The notes below the pieces were generated by a model. It searched no databases. It worked only from the letters and a program-made list of their open reading frames with translations, and was not told the DNA's origin. The position numbers and the translations under genes are program-made. A DNA stretch of 64,000 nucleotides from NCBI RefSeq assembly GCF_000425445.1, contig NZ_KE384377.1:62001-126000 (forward strand). Reading direction: 5' to 3'. Below are positions 7,320 through 16,312 of the stretch, piece after piece. Origin of the DNA: Flavobacterium denitrificans DSM 15936 (GTDB taxonomy: Bacteria > Bacteroidota > Bacteroidia > Flavobacteriales > Flavobacteriaceae). The stretch's first letter is position 1. The number at the start of each line of letters is the position of its first letter.

Positions 7320-10300
7320 ATGCGTAGACTTTCCTGGTTCTTTTTACTCCAAATTATTCTTATTTCGACCACGGTTTCGGCACAAAAATCAGCTATATAT
7401 ACTTACGAATTAAAGAATTTTGATAAAGCAGTGGCTTTATACAATGACAAACAATATGCATCGGCGCAGCATATTTTTGAATATGTAAAAAATAATACGG
7501 CACCAACTGAAGAAGTAAAATCAGATTGTGCTTATTATATTGCAAATTGCGCCATTAGAACCAATCAGCCCAATGCTGATGCGTTGATGGAAAAGTTTGT
7601 GGATGATTATCCAACAAGTACCAAACAAAATCAGGCTTATATTGAAGTGGCACAATATTTCTTCGAACAAGGAAATTATCCAAAAGCTTTGCTATGGTTT
7701 GACAAAGTGGATGAAAGTTATATGAGCAAATCTGATTCGGATAAATTTAATTTTCAAAAAGGATACAGTTATTTCAATGCCAAAAAGAAAAAGGAAGCAA
7801 CAACGTATTTTAATAAAGTCGTAAATTCACCTGAATATGGTTCTCAAGCCAAATATTATTTAGGTTTCATGGCTTATGAAGGCGATGATTACAAAGAAGC
7901 AACTAAATATTTTGACGAAGTTTCAGGCGAAGAAAAATACAAAGAAAAGCTTTCGTATTATCAAGCCGACATGAATTTCAAATTAGGAAATTTCCAAAAA
8001 GCAATTGATTTGGGCCAAAAAGCGATGTCGAAATCAAATGAAATTGAAAAATCAGAATTGAATAAAATCATTGGAGAAAGTTATTTCAACTTAAAACAAT
8101 ACGGAAAAGCAATTCCGTTTTTAGAGCAATACGCAGGTAAAAAAGGAAAATGGAACAATACCGATTTTTATCAATTAGGATATGCGTATTATGAGCAAAA
8201 AGACTACGAAAAAGCGATCTCGCAATTCAATAAAATCATTGAAGGAAAAGATTTTGTTGCGCAAAATGCCTATTATCATTTAGGTTTAAGTTATTTGAAT
8301 ACAGGCAAAAAGCAAGAAGCTTTAAACGCGTTTAAAAATGCTTCTGAAATGGAATTTAATGCTCAAATCCAAGAAGATGCAGCGTTGAATTATGCAAAAT
8401 TGAGTTATGATATTGGAAATGCCTATCAAACTGTTCCTGGAATTTTGCTTGATTTCTTGAAAAAATATCCAAATAATTCTAGCAGAGCTGAAGTTGAAAA
8501 ACTTTTAGTTGACTCTTATATTTCAACAAAAAACTACAAAGAAGCGTTGGCTTTATTAGAAAAAAACAGAACTGCTGAAAATAAAGCGGCTTATCAAAAA
8601 GTCTTATTTTACAGAGGGTTAGAATTGTATAACGAATCTAATTATGCTGAAGCAGGAAAAATGTTCAAAAGCGCGATGAGCGAACAAAAAACACCTGAAT
8701 TTACAGCGCGCGCCACTTTCTGGAAAGCAGAAACAGAATATCTTTCAGATGATTTTAAAAATGCATTGTTAACCTATAAACAATTTGCTGGACTTCCTGC
8801 GGCAAAATCTACAGAAGAATATAAAAACATCAATTATAATATTGGATACACGTATTTCAAGTTGAAAGAATACGATTCAGCAGCAAGTTCATTTCAAGCA
8901 CAGATTGATAATTCGCCTTCAGATAAATCACGTTTAACGGATTCGTATTTGCGTTTGGGAGATTCTCGTTTTGTAAATTCGAAATATTCTCAGGCAATGG
9001 AAGCATACGGTAAAGCAATTGATGCAAAAGGAGTTGATGCTGATTATGCACAATTTCAAAAAGCACTTTCATATGGTTTTATGTCGAAAAATGATCAGAA
9101 AATCAATGAGTTGAACAACTTCTTGAAAATGTATAAAAAATCAGAATATCGCGATGATGTTTTGTTTGAATTAGGAAATACTTACGTTGCCGACAAGAAA
9201 AATGATTTGGCAATCAAAACTTATGATCAGTTAATTTCAGAATATCCAAATGGATTGTTTACTTCAAAATCAATCTTAAAACAAGGTTTGATTTATTACA
9301 ATTCAGATCGTGATGAATTGGCTTTGGCTAAATTTAAAAAAGTTGCTGCAGAGTTTCCTAAAACTCCGGAAGCTTTAGAAGCCGTTTCAACAGCTAGATT
9401 GATTTATGTTGATTCTGGAAAAGTAGATGAATATGCAACATGGGTACGAACTTTAGATTTCGTTTCGGTTACAGATGCCGAATTGGATAACGATACTTAT
9501 GATGCCGCTTTTAAACAATATAGCCAAAGCAACAGCAAAGCAGCGATTACTGGTTTTGCGGGTTACGTAAATAAATTCCCTTCGGGATTGCATGCTTTAG
9601 AAGCGAATTTCTACTTGGCTCAATTGTATTATGCTGATGGTTCAGAGACCAAATCGATTTCAAATTATCAATATGTAATTGATCAGCCAAGAAATGAGTT
9701 TAGCGAACAATCGTTAAATAAATTGGCGCAAATTCATTTAAAAACAAAAGATTGCGATAAAGCTATTCCTGTGCTAGTGCGTTTGGAAAATGAAGCTAGT
9801 AATTCTCAAAACAAAAATTTTGCGCAAGCGAATTTAATGAAGTGTTACTATGACAAAAAGGATTATGATAATTCGGTTAATGCAGCTGAAAAAGTATTAG
9901 AAAATCCAAAAGCCGATGTAGGCGTAAAAGCTGATGCACAGATTATTGTTGCCCGCGCCGCAATGCAAACAGGAAATGAAGACAAAGCAAAAGCAGCTTA
10001 TGCAAAATTGTCGACAACTTCAAAAGGAGAATTAGCGGCTGAAGCTTTGTATTATGATGCTTACTTCAAAACCAAGGACGGAAAATTTGATGCTTCGAAT
10101 GTGGCAGTTCAAAAACTGGCAAAAAATTATTCGGCTTACAAATATTATGGAGCAAAGGGGTTGGTTTTAATGGCGAAAAATTTCTACGGATTAAAAGACA
10201 GTTATCAAGCAACTTATATTCTTGATAACGTAATCAACAATTTTACCGATTATCCAGATGTGGTTGAAGAAGCAAAAAGAGAATTGAGCGCGATCAAGTT

Positions 10301-10337
10301 AGAAGAATCAAAAACGAATTCGTCTATCAATAAATAA
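7320..10337 (+). CDS. Large secreted/periplasmic tetratricopeptide-repeat protein
   Basis: The protein has 1005 residues. A signal peptide (basic MRR, hydrophobic core, cleavage near TVSAQ) is followed almost entirely by TPR-like helical pairs. Repeated patterns such as NYPKALLWFDKV, DYKEATKYFDEV and DYEKAISQFNKI recur at about 34-36 residue spacing to the C-terminus. Such proteins are scaffolds for assemblies in the periplasm. This one resembles a greatly extended YbgF/BamD-type repeat array. A PhzF gene follows 112 bases later, then an outer-membrane barrel gene. A role in outer-membrane protein handling with that barrel is inference from proximity only. Confidence 0.82.
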   Translation: MRRLSWFFLLQIILISTTVSAQKSAIYTYELKNFDKAVALYNDKQYASAQHIFEYVKNNTAPTEEVKSDCAYYIANCAIRTNQPNADALMEKFVDDYPTSTKQNQAYIEVAQYFFEQGNYPKALLWFDKVDESYMSKSDSDKFNFQKGYSYFNAKKKKEATTYFNKVVNSPEYGSQAKYYLGFMAYEGDDYKEATKYFDEVSGEEKYKEKLSYYQADMNFKLGNFQKAIDLGQKAMSKSNEIEKSELNKIIGESYFNLKQYGKAIPFLEQYAGKKGKWNNTDFYQLGYAYYEQKDYEKAISQFNKIIEGKDFVAQNAYYHLGLSYLNTGKKQEALNAFKNASEMEFNAQIQEDAALNYAKLSYDIGNAYQTVPGILLDFLKKYPNNSSRAEVEKLLVDSYISTKNYKEALALLEKNRTAENKAAYQKVLFYRGLELYNESNYAEAGKMFKSAMSEQKTPEFTARATFWKAETEYLSDDFKNALLTYKQFAGLPAAKSTEEYKNINYNIGYTYFKLKEYDSAASSFQAQIDNSPSDKSRLTDSYLRLGDSRFVNSKYSQAMEAYGKAIDAKGVDADYAQFQKALSYGFMSKNDQKINELNNFLKMYKKSEYRDDVLFELGNTYVADKKNDLAIKTYDQLISEYPNGLFTSKSILKQGLIYYNSDRDELALAKFKKVAAEFPKTPEALEAVSTARLIYVDSGKVDEYATWVRTLDFVSVTDAELDNDTYDAAFKQYSQSNSKAAITGFAGYVNKFPSGLHALEANFYLAQLYYADGSETKSISNYQYVIDQPRNEFSEQSLNKLAQIHLKTKDCDKAIPVLVRLENEASNSQNKNFAQANLMKCYYDKKDYDNSVNAAEKVLENPKADVGVKADAQIIVARAAMQTGNEDKAKAAYAKLSTTSKGELAAEALYYDAYFKTKDGKFDASNVAVQKLAKNYSAYKYYGAKGLVLMAKNFYGLKDSYQATYILDNVINNFTDYPDVVEEAKRELSAIKLEESKTNSSINK

Positions 10338-10448
10338 GAATTAAGAATAAAGAGAATAGAATAAAGAATATAGAGTTTAGATTGGAAGTCAAAGATTGGA
10401 AGTCTATTTTCTTTATTCTTTCCTCTATTTTCTAAAAAGAATAAAGAA

Positions 10449-11312
10449 ATGAATTTACCATTTTATATAGTTGATGTTTTTGCCGATAAAAAATATGCTG
10501 GGAATCAATTGGCAGTTTTTTTTGACGCAGGAAATTTAAGTTTAGAAGATATGCAACAAATAGCGCGCGAAATTAATTTTGCCGAAAGCACTTTTGTGAC
10601 CAAACTGGATAAAGAAAACAACAAAGCAGAAATAAGAATATTTACTCCGGCACACGAAATGCAGTTTGCTGGACATCCAATAATTGGAACATCTTGGGTT
10701 TTGATGAATAAAGTTTTTGATCATTCGCCTAATGAAATTAAACTGGAAGTTCCAATTGGACCAATCGTAATTCACAAATCAGATGAATCGATTTGGTTAA
10801 AAGCGGCACAACCAAAGTTTTGGGATATTTTTTCAAAGGAAGATTTCTCAACTTTTAGCAATCTGACATTAAGCGATTTTGAAAATCAGTTTCCAATTCA
10901 GGAAGTGACAACAGGAAGTGCTTTTGTAATGGTTGGATTAAGCAGCAAAAGAGCATTGGAAAATTTGGTTTTGGACAAAGACAAAACGGATAAATGGCTA
11001 AGAGATAATTGCAAAACCGATCACAGAGGTTTGTATTTCTACTATTTAGAAGGAGAAAAACTGTTCAGCCGAATGCTTTGTATAGAACATAATCAATTAG
11101 TTGAAGATGCTGCTACAGGAAGCGCGAGTACTTGCCTTCAAGCTTTTTTACTAAAATATCATAAACCTGAAATTGAATTGACAAATTATCAGGGAGATTA
11201 TATTAATCGTCCATCTGAAATTTATTTTAAAGGAAAATTAACTGGAGAACAATTCGATATTAAAATTGGAGGAAAAGCCCAGTTTGTTGCTAAAGGGGAG
11301 TGGGAAGCATAA
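10449..11312 (+). CDS. PhzF family isomerase/epimerase-like protein
   Basis: The protein has 287 residues, normal for the family. It begins with FYIVDVFADKKYAGNQLAVF. The catalytic glutamate is expected at residue 46 in NFAESTF. AGHPIIGTS and the C-terminal VEDAATGSAS (the DPATGSA-type motif) are both present, so the two-lobed PhzF/diaminopimelate-epimerase fold looks complete. PhzF itself isomerises an anthranilate-derived intermediate in phenazine synthesis. No other phenazine genes are present, so this is likely one of the many housekeeping PhzF-like enzymes of unknown substrate. Its placement between the TPR and barrel genes could reflect a shared message, but the gaps of 111 and 141 bases leave room for separate promoters. 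Confidence 0.87.
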   Translation: MNLPFYIVDVFADKKYAGNQLAVFFDAGNLSLEDMQQIAREINFAESTFVTKLDKENNKAEIRIFTPAHEMQFAGHPIIGTSWVLMNKVFDHSPNEIKLEVPIGPIVIHKSDESIWLKAAQPKFWDIFSKEDFSTFSNLTLSDFENQFPIQEVTTGSAFVMVGLSSKRALENLVLDKDKTDKWLRDNCKTDHRGLYFYYLEGEKLFSRMLCIEHNQLVEDAATGSASTCLQAFLLKYHKPEIELTNYQGDYINRPSEIYFKGKLTGEQFDIKIGGKAQFVAKGEWEA

Positions 11313-11453
11313 TAATTAGAGAATTGAATAATTAGAAAATTAGATAATTGTGAAATGTAAATGTGATATGTTTCAAGTGAAAGTTAGGTTGTTGATCATC
11401 TTGCATTTTACAACTTACATCTTACAATAGACATTTTACAAAATAAAAGAAAT

Positions 11454-13205
11454 ATGAAATTAAAGTGCCATAATAAAATCATCGTTTTACTGCTGTTGTT
11501 TGTTGTCCAGCTTTCGTTTTCGCAGAAGAAAAATGAAAACATCGGAACTGAAACAGTTAATGTAGTAAAACCGTATTCGCCAACAGTATCAGATGCTTTT
11601 AAAGTGAAAGAAACTCCTTCGCTTGACGATTCTGGAAATCAGCCCAAAGAAACTATAAAGTACAGTATCTTATCGGTCCCGGTTGCATCGACTTTTACGC
11701 CTTCTAAAGGAAATGCACAAGCTGTAGATAAATCAAAAAAAGAACGTTTATTCAATAATTATGCAACCGTTGGAGTTGGAAATTACGGAACTTTAAATGC
11801 TGAATTGTTTGTAACGCAAGATTTAGGAAATAATGATTATGTGGCTGGAATGTTGCGCCATCATTCATCGCAAGGCGGAATTAAGGATGTAAACTTAAAT
11901 GATGAGTTTTATGATACAGCTTTAAATGTAGGTTATGGAGTAATCAATCGCGATATGTCTTGGGGAGTTGATTTAGGATATCAAAATCAGCTTTATAATT
12001 GGTATGGTCTTCCCGCTGATTTCGGAATGACGTTGCCTCCAGAAACACAGGAAGATTTGATTAGAGGAATTAATCCAAATCATTCTTATAATACGATTTC
12101 ACTTGGTGGAAATGCAGAATTTACAGAGGGAATTTTCAGCAAAATTGCAACTCGTTTTACACATTTTTCAGATAGTTTTTCTTCTTCAGAAAACCGTTTT
12201 TATTTAAAGCCAACTTTTAAAGTGGATGTAATGAATCAGGCTATAACGACAAATGTTATTGTAGATCACGTGAGCGGTTCGTTTGAACATAATTATGCAA
12301 GAGATAATACTGAGCCATTAAAATACAGTTTGACTAATTTTGGAATTGAGCCAAGTTTTGTAATTCATGAAAATGAATGGACTTTAGAATTAGGAGCAGG
12401 ATTGTTTTATGGATTGGATTCTGAAAACAGTGGAAATAAGTTTTTTATCTATCCAAAAATTAATGCATCATATAAATTAGTTGGCGATTTAATGATTTTT
12501 TATACGGGGGCAAACGGAAGCTTAAATCAAAATTCATACGCCGATTTTGTGAGCGAAAACCCATTTTTGTCGCCAACTTTAAACATGAGGCCAACAAGCA
12601 ATCAATATACTGTTTTTGCTGGGTTAAAAGGAAAATTGGCAAACAATGTGAGCTATAATTTGACAGGATCTTATTTGAATGAAAAAGATAAGGCGTTGTT
12701 TAAAAGCCAAGATTATACAGAAGATTTTTCGAACCAAAATTATGCTTTCGGAAATTCTTTTGATGTAGTTTATGATGATGTGAGAACTTTCCGTTTCTAC
12801 GGAGAATTAAAAGCTGATTTCTCTCAAAATGTTTCTTTTGGAATTAATGGAACATTCAACAGTTACAAAACAGACGGTTTAGAAGCATGGAATTTGCCTT
12901 CAATGAAATTAAGTTCAAATCTTGACGTTGCTATTACAAAACAATGGTACGCAGGCCTTAATGTGTTTTATGTTGGAGAACGTAAAGACATGCAAACAAA
13001 TCTAGATTTAGGTACTATGCCATCTGTGGTGACTTTGAAAAGCTATTTTGATGCTAATGCACATTTAGGATATAAATACAACGAACGTTTGACTTTCTTT
13101 TTAAAACTGAATAATATTGGAAATCAAGCTTATGAAAGATGGCTTAATTATCCTGTTCAAGGATTCCAAGTTTTAGTAGGAGGAAATTACAAGTTCGATT
13201 TTTAG
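11454..13205 (+). CDS. Outer-membrane beta-barrel protein, TonB-dependent-receptor-like
   Basis: The protein has 583 residues with a signal peptide ending near QLSFSQ. The body is alternating beta-strands rich in aromatic residues and asparagine, and the chain ends in a strand with terminal phenylalanine (GGNYKFDF), the usual outer-membrane barrel signal. Databases often label such proteins TonB-dependent receptors, but the N-terminal 100 residues show no clear plug domain or CarboxypepD-like domain, so active TonB-dependent uptake is doubtful. The nearby TPR protein may be a periplasmic partner. The substrate is unknown. Confidence 0.72.
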   Translation: MKLKCHNKIIVLLLLFVVQLSFSQKKNENIGTETVNVVKPYSPTVSDAFKVKETPSLDDSGNQPKETIKYSILSVPVASTFTPSKGNAQAVDKSKKERLFNNYATVGVGNYGTLNAELFVTQDLGNNDYVAGMLRHHSSQGGIKDVNLNDEFYDTALNVGYGVINRDMSWGVDLGYQNQLYNWYGLPADFGMTLPPETQEDLIRGINPNHSYNTISLGGNAEFTEGIFSKIATRFTHFSDSFSSSENRFYLKPTFKVDVMNQAITTNVIVDHVSGSFEHNYARDNTEPLKYSLTNFGIEPSFVIHENEWTLELGAGLFYGLDSENSGNKFFIYPKINASYKLVGDLMIFYTGANGSLNQNSYADFVSENPFLSPTLNMRPTSNQYTVFAGLKGKLANNVSYNLTGSYLNEKDKALFKSQDYTEDFSNQNYAFGNSFDVVYDDVRTFRFYGELKADFSQNVSFGINGTFNSYKTDGLEAWNLPSMKLSSNLDVAITKQWYAGLNVFYVGERKDMQTNLDLGTMPSVVTLKSYFDANAHLGYKYNERLTFFLKLNNIGNQAYERWLNYPVQGFQVLVGGNYKFDF

Positions 13206-13232
13206 GAAGATTTTGCCGTAAAGGCACCCAGC

Positions 13233-13264
13233 CCCAGACTCACTTTAAATCTGGGACTTTTTAG
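13233..13264 (+). terminator. Possible terminator after the outer-membrane barrel gene
   Basis: CCCAGA and TCTGGG can pair around CTCACTTTAAA, and a T-rich stretch follows. It lies 28 bases after the stop of the barrel gene. The stem is short, so this is a moderate call. Confidence 0.45.
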
Positions 13265-13330
13265 CCATGATTTCATGAGTTTTTTGGAGTAAGCTCGTGT
13301 TTTCATGGCTAATTTTTTTTTCAAAAGAAA

Positions 13331-13373
13331 AAACCTTAGCATCTTTGCAACTTAGAATCTTAGCATCTTAAAA
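13331..13373. repeat. Degenerate CTTAGCATCTT-type repeat
   Basis: The segment consists of near-repeated units (CTTAGCATCTTTG, CTTAGAATCTTAGCATCTT) and ends immediately before the ATG at 13374. A related sequence in opposite orientation occurs at about 55255-55290, after the MFS transporter gene. It looks like a small dispersed repeat family. Here it makes up the 5' leader of the gene. Confidence 0.45.
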
Positions 13374-13823
13374 ATGACTTTCAAAGAAAAAATATATACC
13401 CACTATTCACAAATGGTTCAAGATCGAATTGATGTTTTTAAAGACATGATTTCCGGTTTGACAGAAGATTCTAAAAACGATGCAAAAGGTTCTGCTGGCG
13501 ACAAGCACGAAACCGCTTTATCGATGATGCATATCGAACAGGAAAAATTGACGAATAAACTAAAAGAAGCGATTTTTCAAAAGGAAATTTTAGATAAAAT
13601 AGATCCTGCAAAAACGACTGAAAATATTGTTTTGGGAAGTCTGGTAAAAGCAAACGGGATTTATTTATACGTTAGTGTCGCACTTCCAAAAATTGCAATT
13701 GATGGAATTAATGTCATTGCGCTTTCTCCACAATCTCCGTTGGGGAATCACTTAATGGGAAATAAAGCTGGCTTTCAGTTTGAAATCAATACGACGCATT
13801 ATACCATTCAGAGTGTAGAATAA
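13374..13823 (+). CDS. GreA/GreB-like C-terminal domain protein
   Basis: The protein has 149 residues. The first 75 are charged and helical, consistent with a coiled coil. Residues about 80-149 resemble the FKBP-like C-terminal domain of GreA/GreB factors, including the signature SPQSPLGNHLMGNKAG at 118-133. GreA and GreB bind the RNA polymerase secondary channel and rescue backtracked complexes. Whether this stand-alone version does so is unknown, since its N-terminal half lacks a clear Gre coiled-coil tip. Related flavobacterial proteins are sometimes labelled 3-oxoacyl-ACP synthase, which nothing here supports. A strong hairpin follows the stop. Confidence 0.65.
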   Translation: MTFKEKIYTHYSQMVQDRIDVFKDMISGLTEDSKNDAKGSAGDKHETALSMMHIEQEKLTNKLKEAIFQKEILDKIDPAKTTENIVLGSLVKANGIYLYVSVALPKIAIDGINVIALSPQSPLGNHLMGNKAGFQFEINTTHYTIQSVE

Positions 13824-13842
13824 ACTGATTTAGATTGTGATG

Positions 13843-13875
13843 ACTTTTGTCAAAGTTTTAAACTTTGACAAAAGT
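13843..13875. terminator. Palindromic hairpin after the GreA/B-like gene
   Basis: The arms at 13843-13858 and 13860-13875 are exact reverse complements (ACTTTTGTCAAAGTTT and its complement) around one central base. The hairpin starts 20 bases after the stop of the upstream gene, so it may terminate transcription. Its layout is like the CAAGGTTT and AACAGGTTTT palindromes at 5311 and 45345. Confidence 0.6.
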
Positions 13876-13902
13876 TTGGCTTCCATTCTGCTCAATTTTG
13901 TC

Positions 13903-13995
13903 ATTTCGAGGAAAGAGAAATCTTCGCAAGTAACTCCGCACAGAAAATCGTTAGTTCTTATAAAGTTTCTAGTGTGATTTCTCTTTCCTCGAAAT
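13903..13995. repeat. 20-base perfect inverted repeat element
   Basis: The left arm at 13903-13922 (ATTTCGAGGAAAGAGAAATC) and the right arm at 13976-13995 are exact reverse complements with 53 bases between them. The loop contains TTCGCAAGTAACTCCGCAC. The form matches a small non-coding palindromic repeat common in flavobacterial intergenic DNA, as recalled and not checked. The remaining bases to 14320 hold no gene and are very AT-rich. They should contain the promoter of asnB, but no full consensus is visible. Confidence 0.6.
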
Positions 13996-14320
13996 ACAAA
14001 CGGTATGTCTATATTATATATCAAATAATTTCTGGACAACTTTTCTTCTTTATGTTGTTAATATTTCAATAATATTGAATTATTGTAAAATTTAATTCAA
14101 ACATTTTTTTAAAACATTGAATTTTGCTCGTGTTTTCTCTTCAAAATTGAAATTTTCAAGTTCAAGCCATTTTTTAGTGTTAAAATTTTACATTTTATAT
14201 GTAAAATTTAGTTTATGGTTTAAAATCATAACTGAAATAATTATTTGTGTTTTTCAATTGTAACCATTACCGCATCTTTGCCTTATCAAATTAAAATTTA
14301 CAAAATAAAAATATAGAATT

Positions 14321-15997
14321 ATGTGCGGAATTGTATGTGCCTTTGATCTAAAACAAAAAGCCGAAACTTTAAGACCTCAAGTATTAGAAATGTCTAAAAT
14401 CATTCGTCACCGTGGACCAGACTGGAGCGGAATTTACAGTAATGATAAAGCAATTCTTTCTCATGAGCGTTTGGCAATTGTAGATCCAGCTTCAGGAAAA
14501 CAACCTTTATTTACAGAAGATAAAAAATTGGTTTTGGCTGCAAATGGCGAAATTTACAATCATAGAGATCTTCGCAAGCAATTTGAAGGGAAATATAACT
14601 TTCAAACAGAAAGTGACTGCGAAGTTATCCTAGCATTATACAGAGAAAAAGGAGTAAGTTTTGTTGACGAATTAAACGGAATCTTTGGATTTGCGATTTA
14701 TGATGTTGATAAAGATGAGTATTTTGTTGCTCGTGATCACATGGGAATTATTCCATTATACATTGGTTGGGACCAGCACGGAACGTTTTACGTGGCTTCT
14801 GAGTTAAAAGCTTTAGAAGGATATTGTACAAAAATCGAGTTATTTCCTCCAGGACATTATTTGTCAAGTAAGGATGGAGAATTTGTGCAATGGTACAAAA
14901 GAGATTGGACAGAGTATGATGCAGTAAAAGATAACGAAACAAGTATTCCTGAAATCAGAAAAGCGCTTGAAGCAGCGGTTCACAGACAATTGATGAGTGA
15001 CGTTCCTTACGGAGTTTTGCTTTCAGGAGGTTTGGATTCTTCTATTACTTCAGCTGTAGCGAAAAAATTCGCTCAAAAAAGAATTGAGTCTGATGATACT
15101 ACAGATGCTTGGTATCCGCAATTGCACTCTTTCTCAGTTGGTTTAGAAGGTTCGCCAGATTTAGCGGCTGCAAGAAAAGTGGCAGATCACATTGGAACAA
15201 TTCACCACGAAATCAAATTTACAATTCAAGAAGGTTTAGATGCAGTTCGTGATGTGATTTACAACCTTGAGACTTATGATGTAACTACTGTAAGAGCTTC
15301 AACTCCAATGTGGTTAATGGCGAGAGTTATCAAATCTATGGGAATCAAAATGGTTCTTTCAGGAGAAGGAGCAGATGAGTTGTTTGGAGGATATTTATAT
15401 TTCCACAAAGCGCCAAATGCTAAAGAATTCCACGAAGAAAACGTTCGTAAATTAGGGAAACTTCATATGTATGACTGTTTGCGTGCAAACAAAAGTTTAG
15501 CAGCTTGGGGAATCGAAGGTCGTGTACCATTCTTAGATAAAGAATTTATGGATGTTGCAATGCGCATCAATCCACAAGATAAAATGATAAACAAAGAGCA
15601 TCCAATGGAAAAATGGGTTGTTCGTAAAGCTTTCGAAGATATGCTTCCAGAAAGTGTTGCTTGGAGACAAAAAGAGCAGTTCTCTGATGGAGTAGGGTAC
15701 AGCTGGATTGATACTTTGAAAGAAGTAGTAGCAAGAGAAGTTTCGGATGAGCAATTGGCAAACGCTAGATTCAAATTCCCATTGCAGACACCAACTTCAA
15801 AAGAAGAGTATTACTATCGTTCAATTTTTACAGAACATTTCCCAAGCGATGCAGCCGCGCTATGTGTACCTCAGGAAGCAAGTGTGGCATGTAGTACAAA
15901 AATCGCTTTGGAGTGGGATGAAGCTTTCAAAAACTTAAACGATCCATCAGGAAGAGCGGTTGCAAACGTTCACGATGATGCTTACGTGAAAGCATAA
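14321..15997 (+). CDS. asnB: Asparagine synthetase B, glutamine-hydrolysing
   Basis: The protein has 558 residues and makes asparagine from aspartate, ATP and glutamine in the cytosol. The N-terminal Ntn glutaminase domain is intact: nucleophile C2 (MCGIVCAF), R50 in HERLAIVD, N75-G76-E77 in NGEIYN, and D99. These align exactly with C1, R49, N74, G75, E76 and D98 of E. coli AsnB numbered without the initiator Met. The synthetase domain has the ATP pyrophosphatase loop SGGLDSS near residues 235-241 and LSGEGADELFGGY further on. A paralogue with a defective glutaminase half lies 315 bases downstream. The two share long identical stretches near the C-terminus (WRQKEQFSDGVGY), so they arose by duplication. 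Confidence 0.96.
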   Translation: MCGIVCAFDLKQKAETLRPQVLEMSKIIRHRGPDWSGIYSNDKAILSHERLAIVDPASGKQPLFTEDKKLVLAANGEIYNHRDLRKQFEGKYNFQTESDCEVILALYREKGVSFVDELNGIFGFAIYDVDKDEYFVARDHMGIIPLYIGWDQHGTFYVASELKALEGYCTKIELFPPGHYLSSKDGEFVQWYKRDWTEYDAVKDNETSIPEIRKALEAAVHRQLMSDVPYGVLLSGGLDSSITSAVAKKFAQKRIESDDTTDAWYPQLHSFSVGLEGSPDLAAARKVADHIGTIHHEIKFTIQEGLDAVRDVIYNLETYDVTTVRASTPMWLMARVIKSMGIKMVLSGEGADELFGGYLYFHKAPNAKEFHEENVRKLGKLHMYDCLRANKSLAAWGIEGRVPFLDKEFMDVAMRINPQDKMINKEHPMEKWVVRKAFEDMLPESVAWRQKEQFSDGVGYSWIDTLKEVVAREVSDEQLANARFKFPLQTPTSKEEYYYRSIFTEHFPSDAAALCVPQEASVACSTKIALEWDEAFKNLNDPSGRAVANVHDDAYVKA

Positions 15998-16033
15998 ACA
16001 AGTTAATTTATTAGATTTAGTATATATTTTTTC

Positions 16034-16065
16034 GAAAAACGTTCTCAATTCAGAGGACGTTTTTC
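16034..16065 (+). terminator. Rho-independent terminator after asnB
   Basis: The arms GAAAAACGTTCTC (16034-16046) and GAGGACGTTTTTC (16053-16065) pair with one G-T wobble around a 6-base loop. The hairpin is followed by TTGTC rather than a long T run, but the stem already ends in T residues. It lies 36 bases after the asnB stop, so the second asnB-like gene probably has its own promoter. Confidence 0.65.
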
Positions 16066-16216
16066 TTGTCTTAAATTTAAGTTGTGGTCTTTCAGATGGT
16101 TACGAGTTGTTTTTGGCAATTATTAGGCTTTCTTTTTTATATTTGGCATTTGCCGAAATAAAGTTAAATGCCTGATATTATAATAAGATTGTAAAGAAAA
16201 AACAGAAAATAATATT

Positions 16217-16224
16217 TAGTTTTG
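16217..16224 (+). promoter_or_regulatory. Candidate -7 box of the asnB-like gene
   Basis: TAGTTTTG fits the Bacteroidota -7 consensus TAnnTTTG. The nearest upstream TTG (16189-16191) is 25 bases away, a little too far for the usual 17-23 base spacing. The box lies about 90 bases before the ATG. The rest of the gap from 15998 to 16312 holds the asnB terminator and no gene. Confidence 0.35.
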
Positions 16225-16312
16225 CGACAGATTATAAGGTATAATCGTTTTTGCAGCTAATTGGCTTCATATAGTGAGTTTGAAGAAAATATTAAGTAAA
16301 AAAAATTAGAAT

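Noticed and set aside
10449..11312. Evidence for phenazine biosynthesis
   Set aside because: Only a PhzF-like gene is present. The other phz genes are absent and PhzF homologues are widespread without phenazines.
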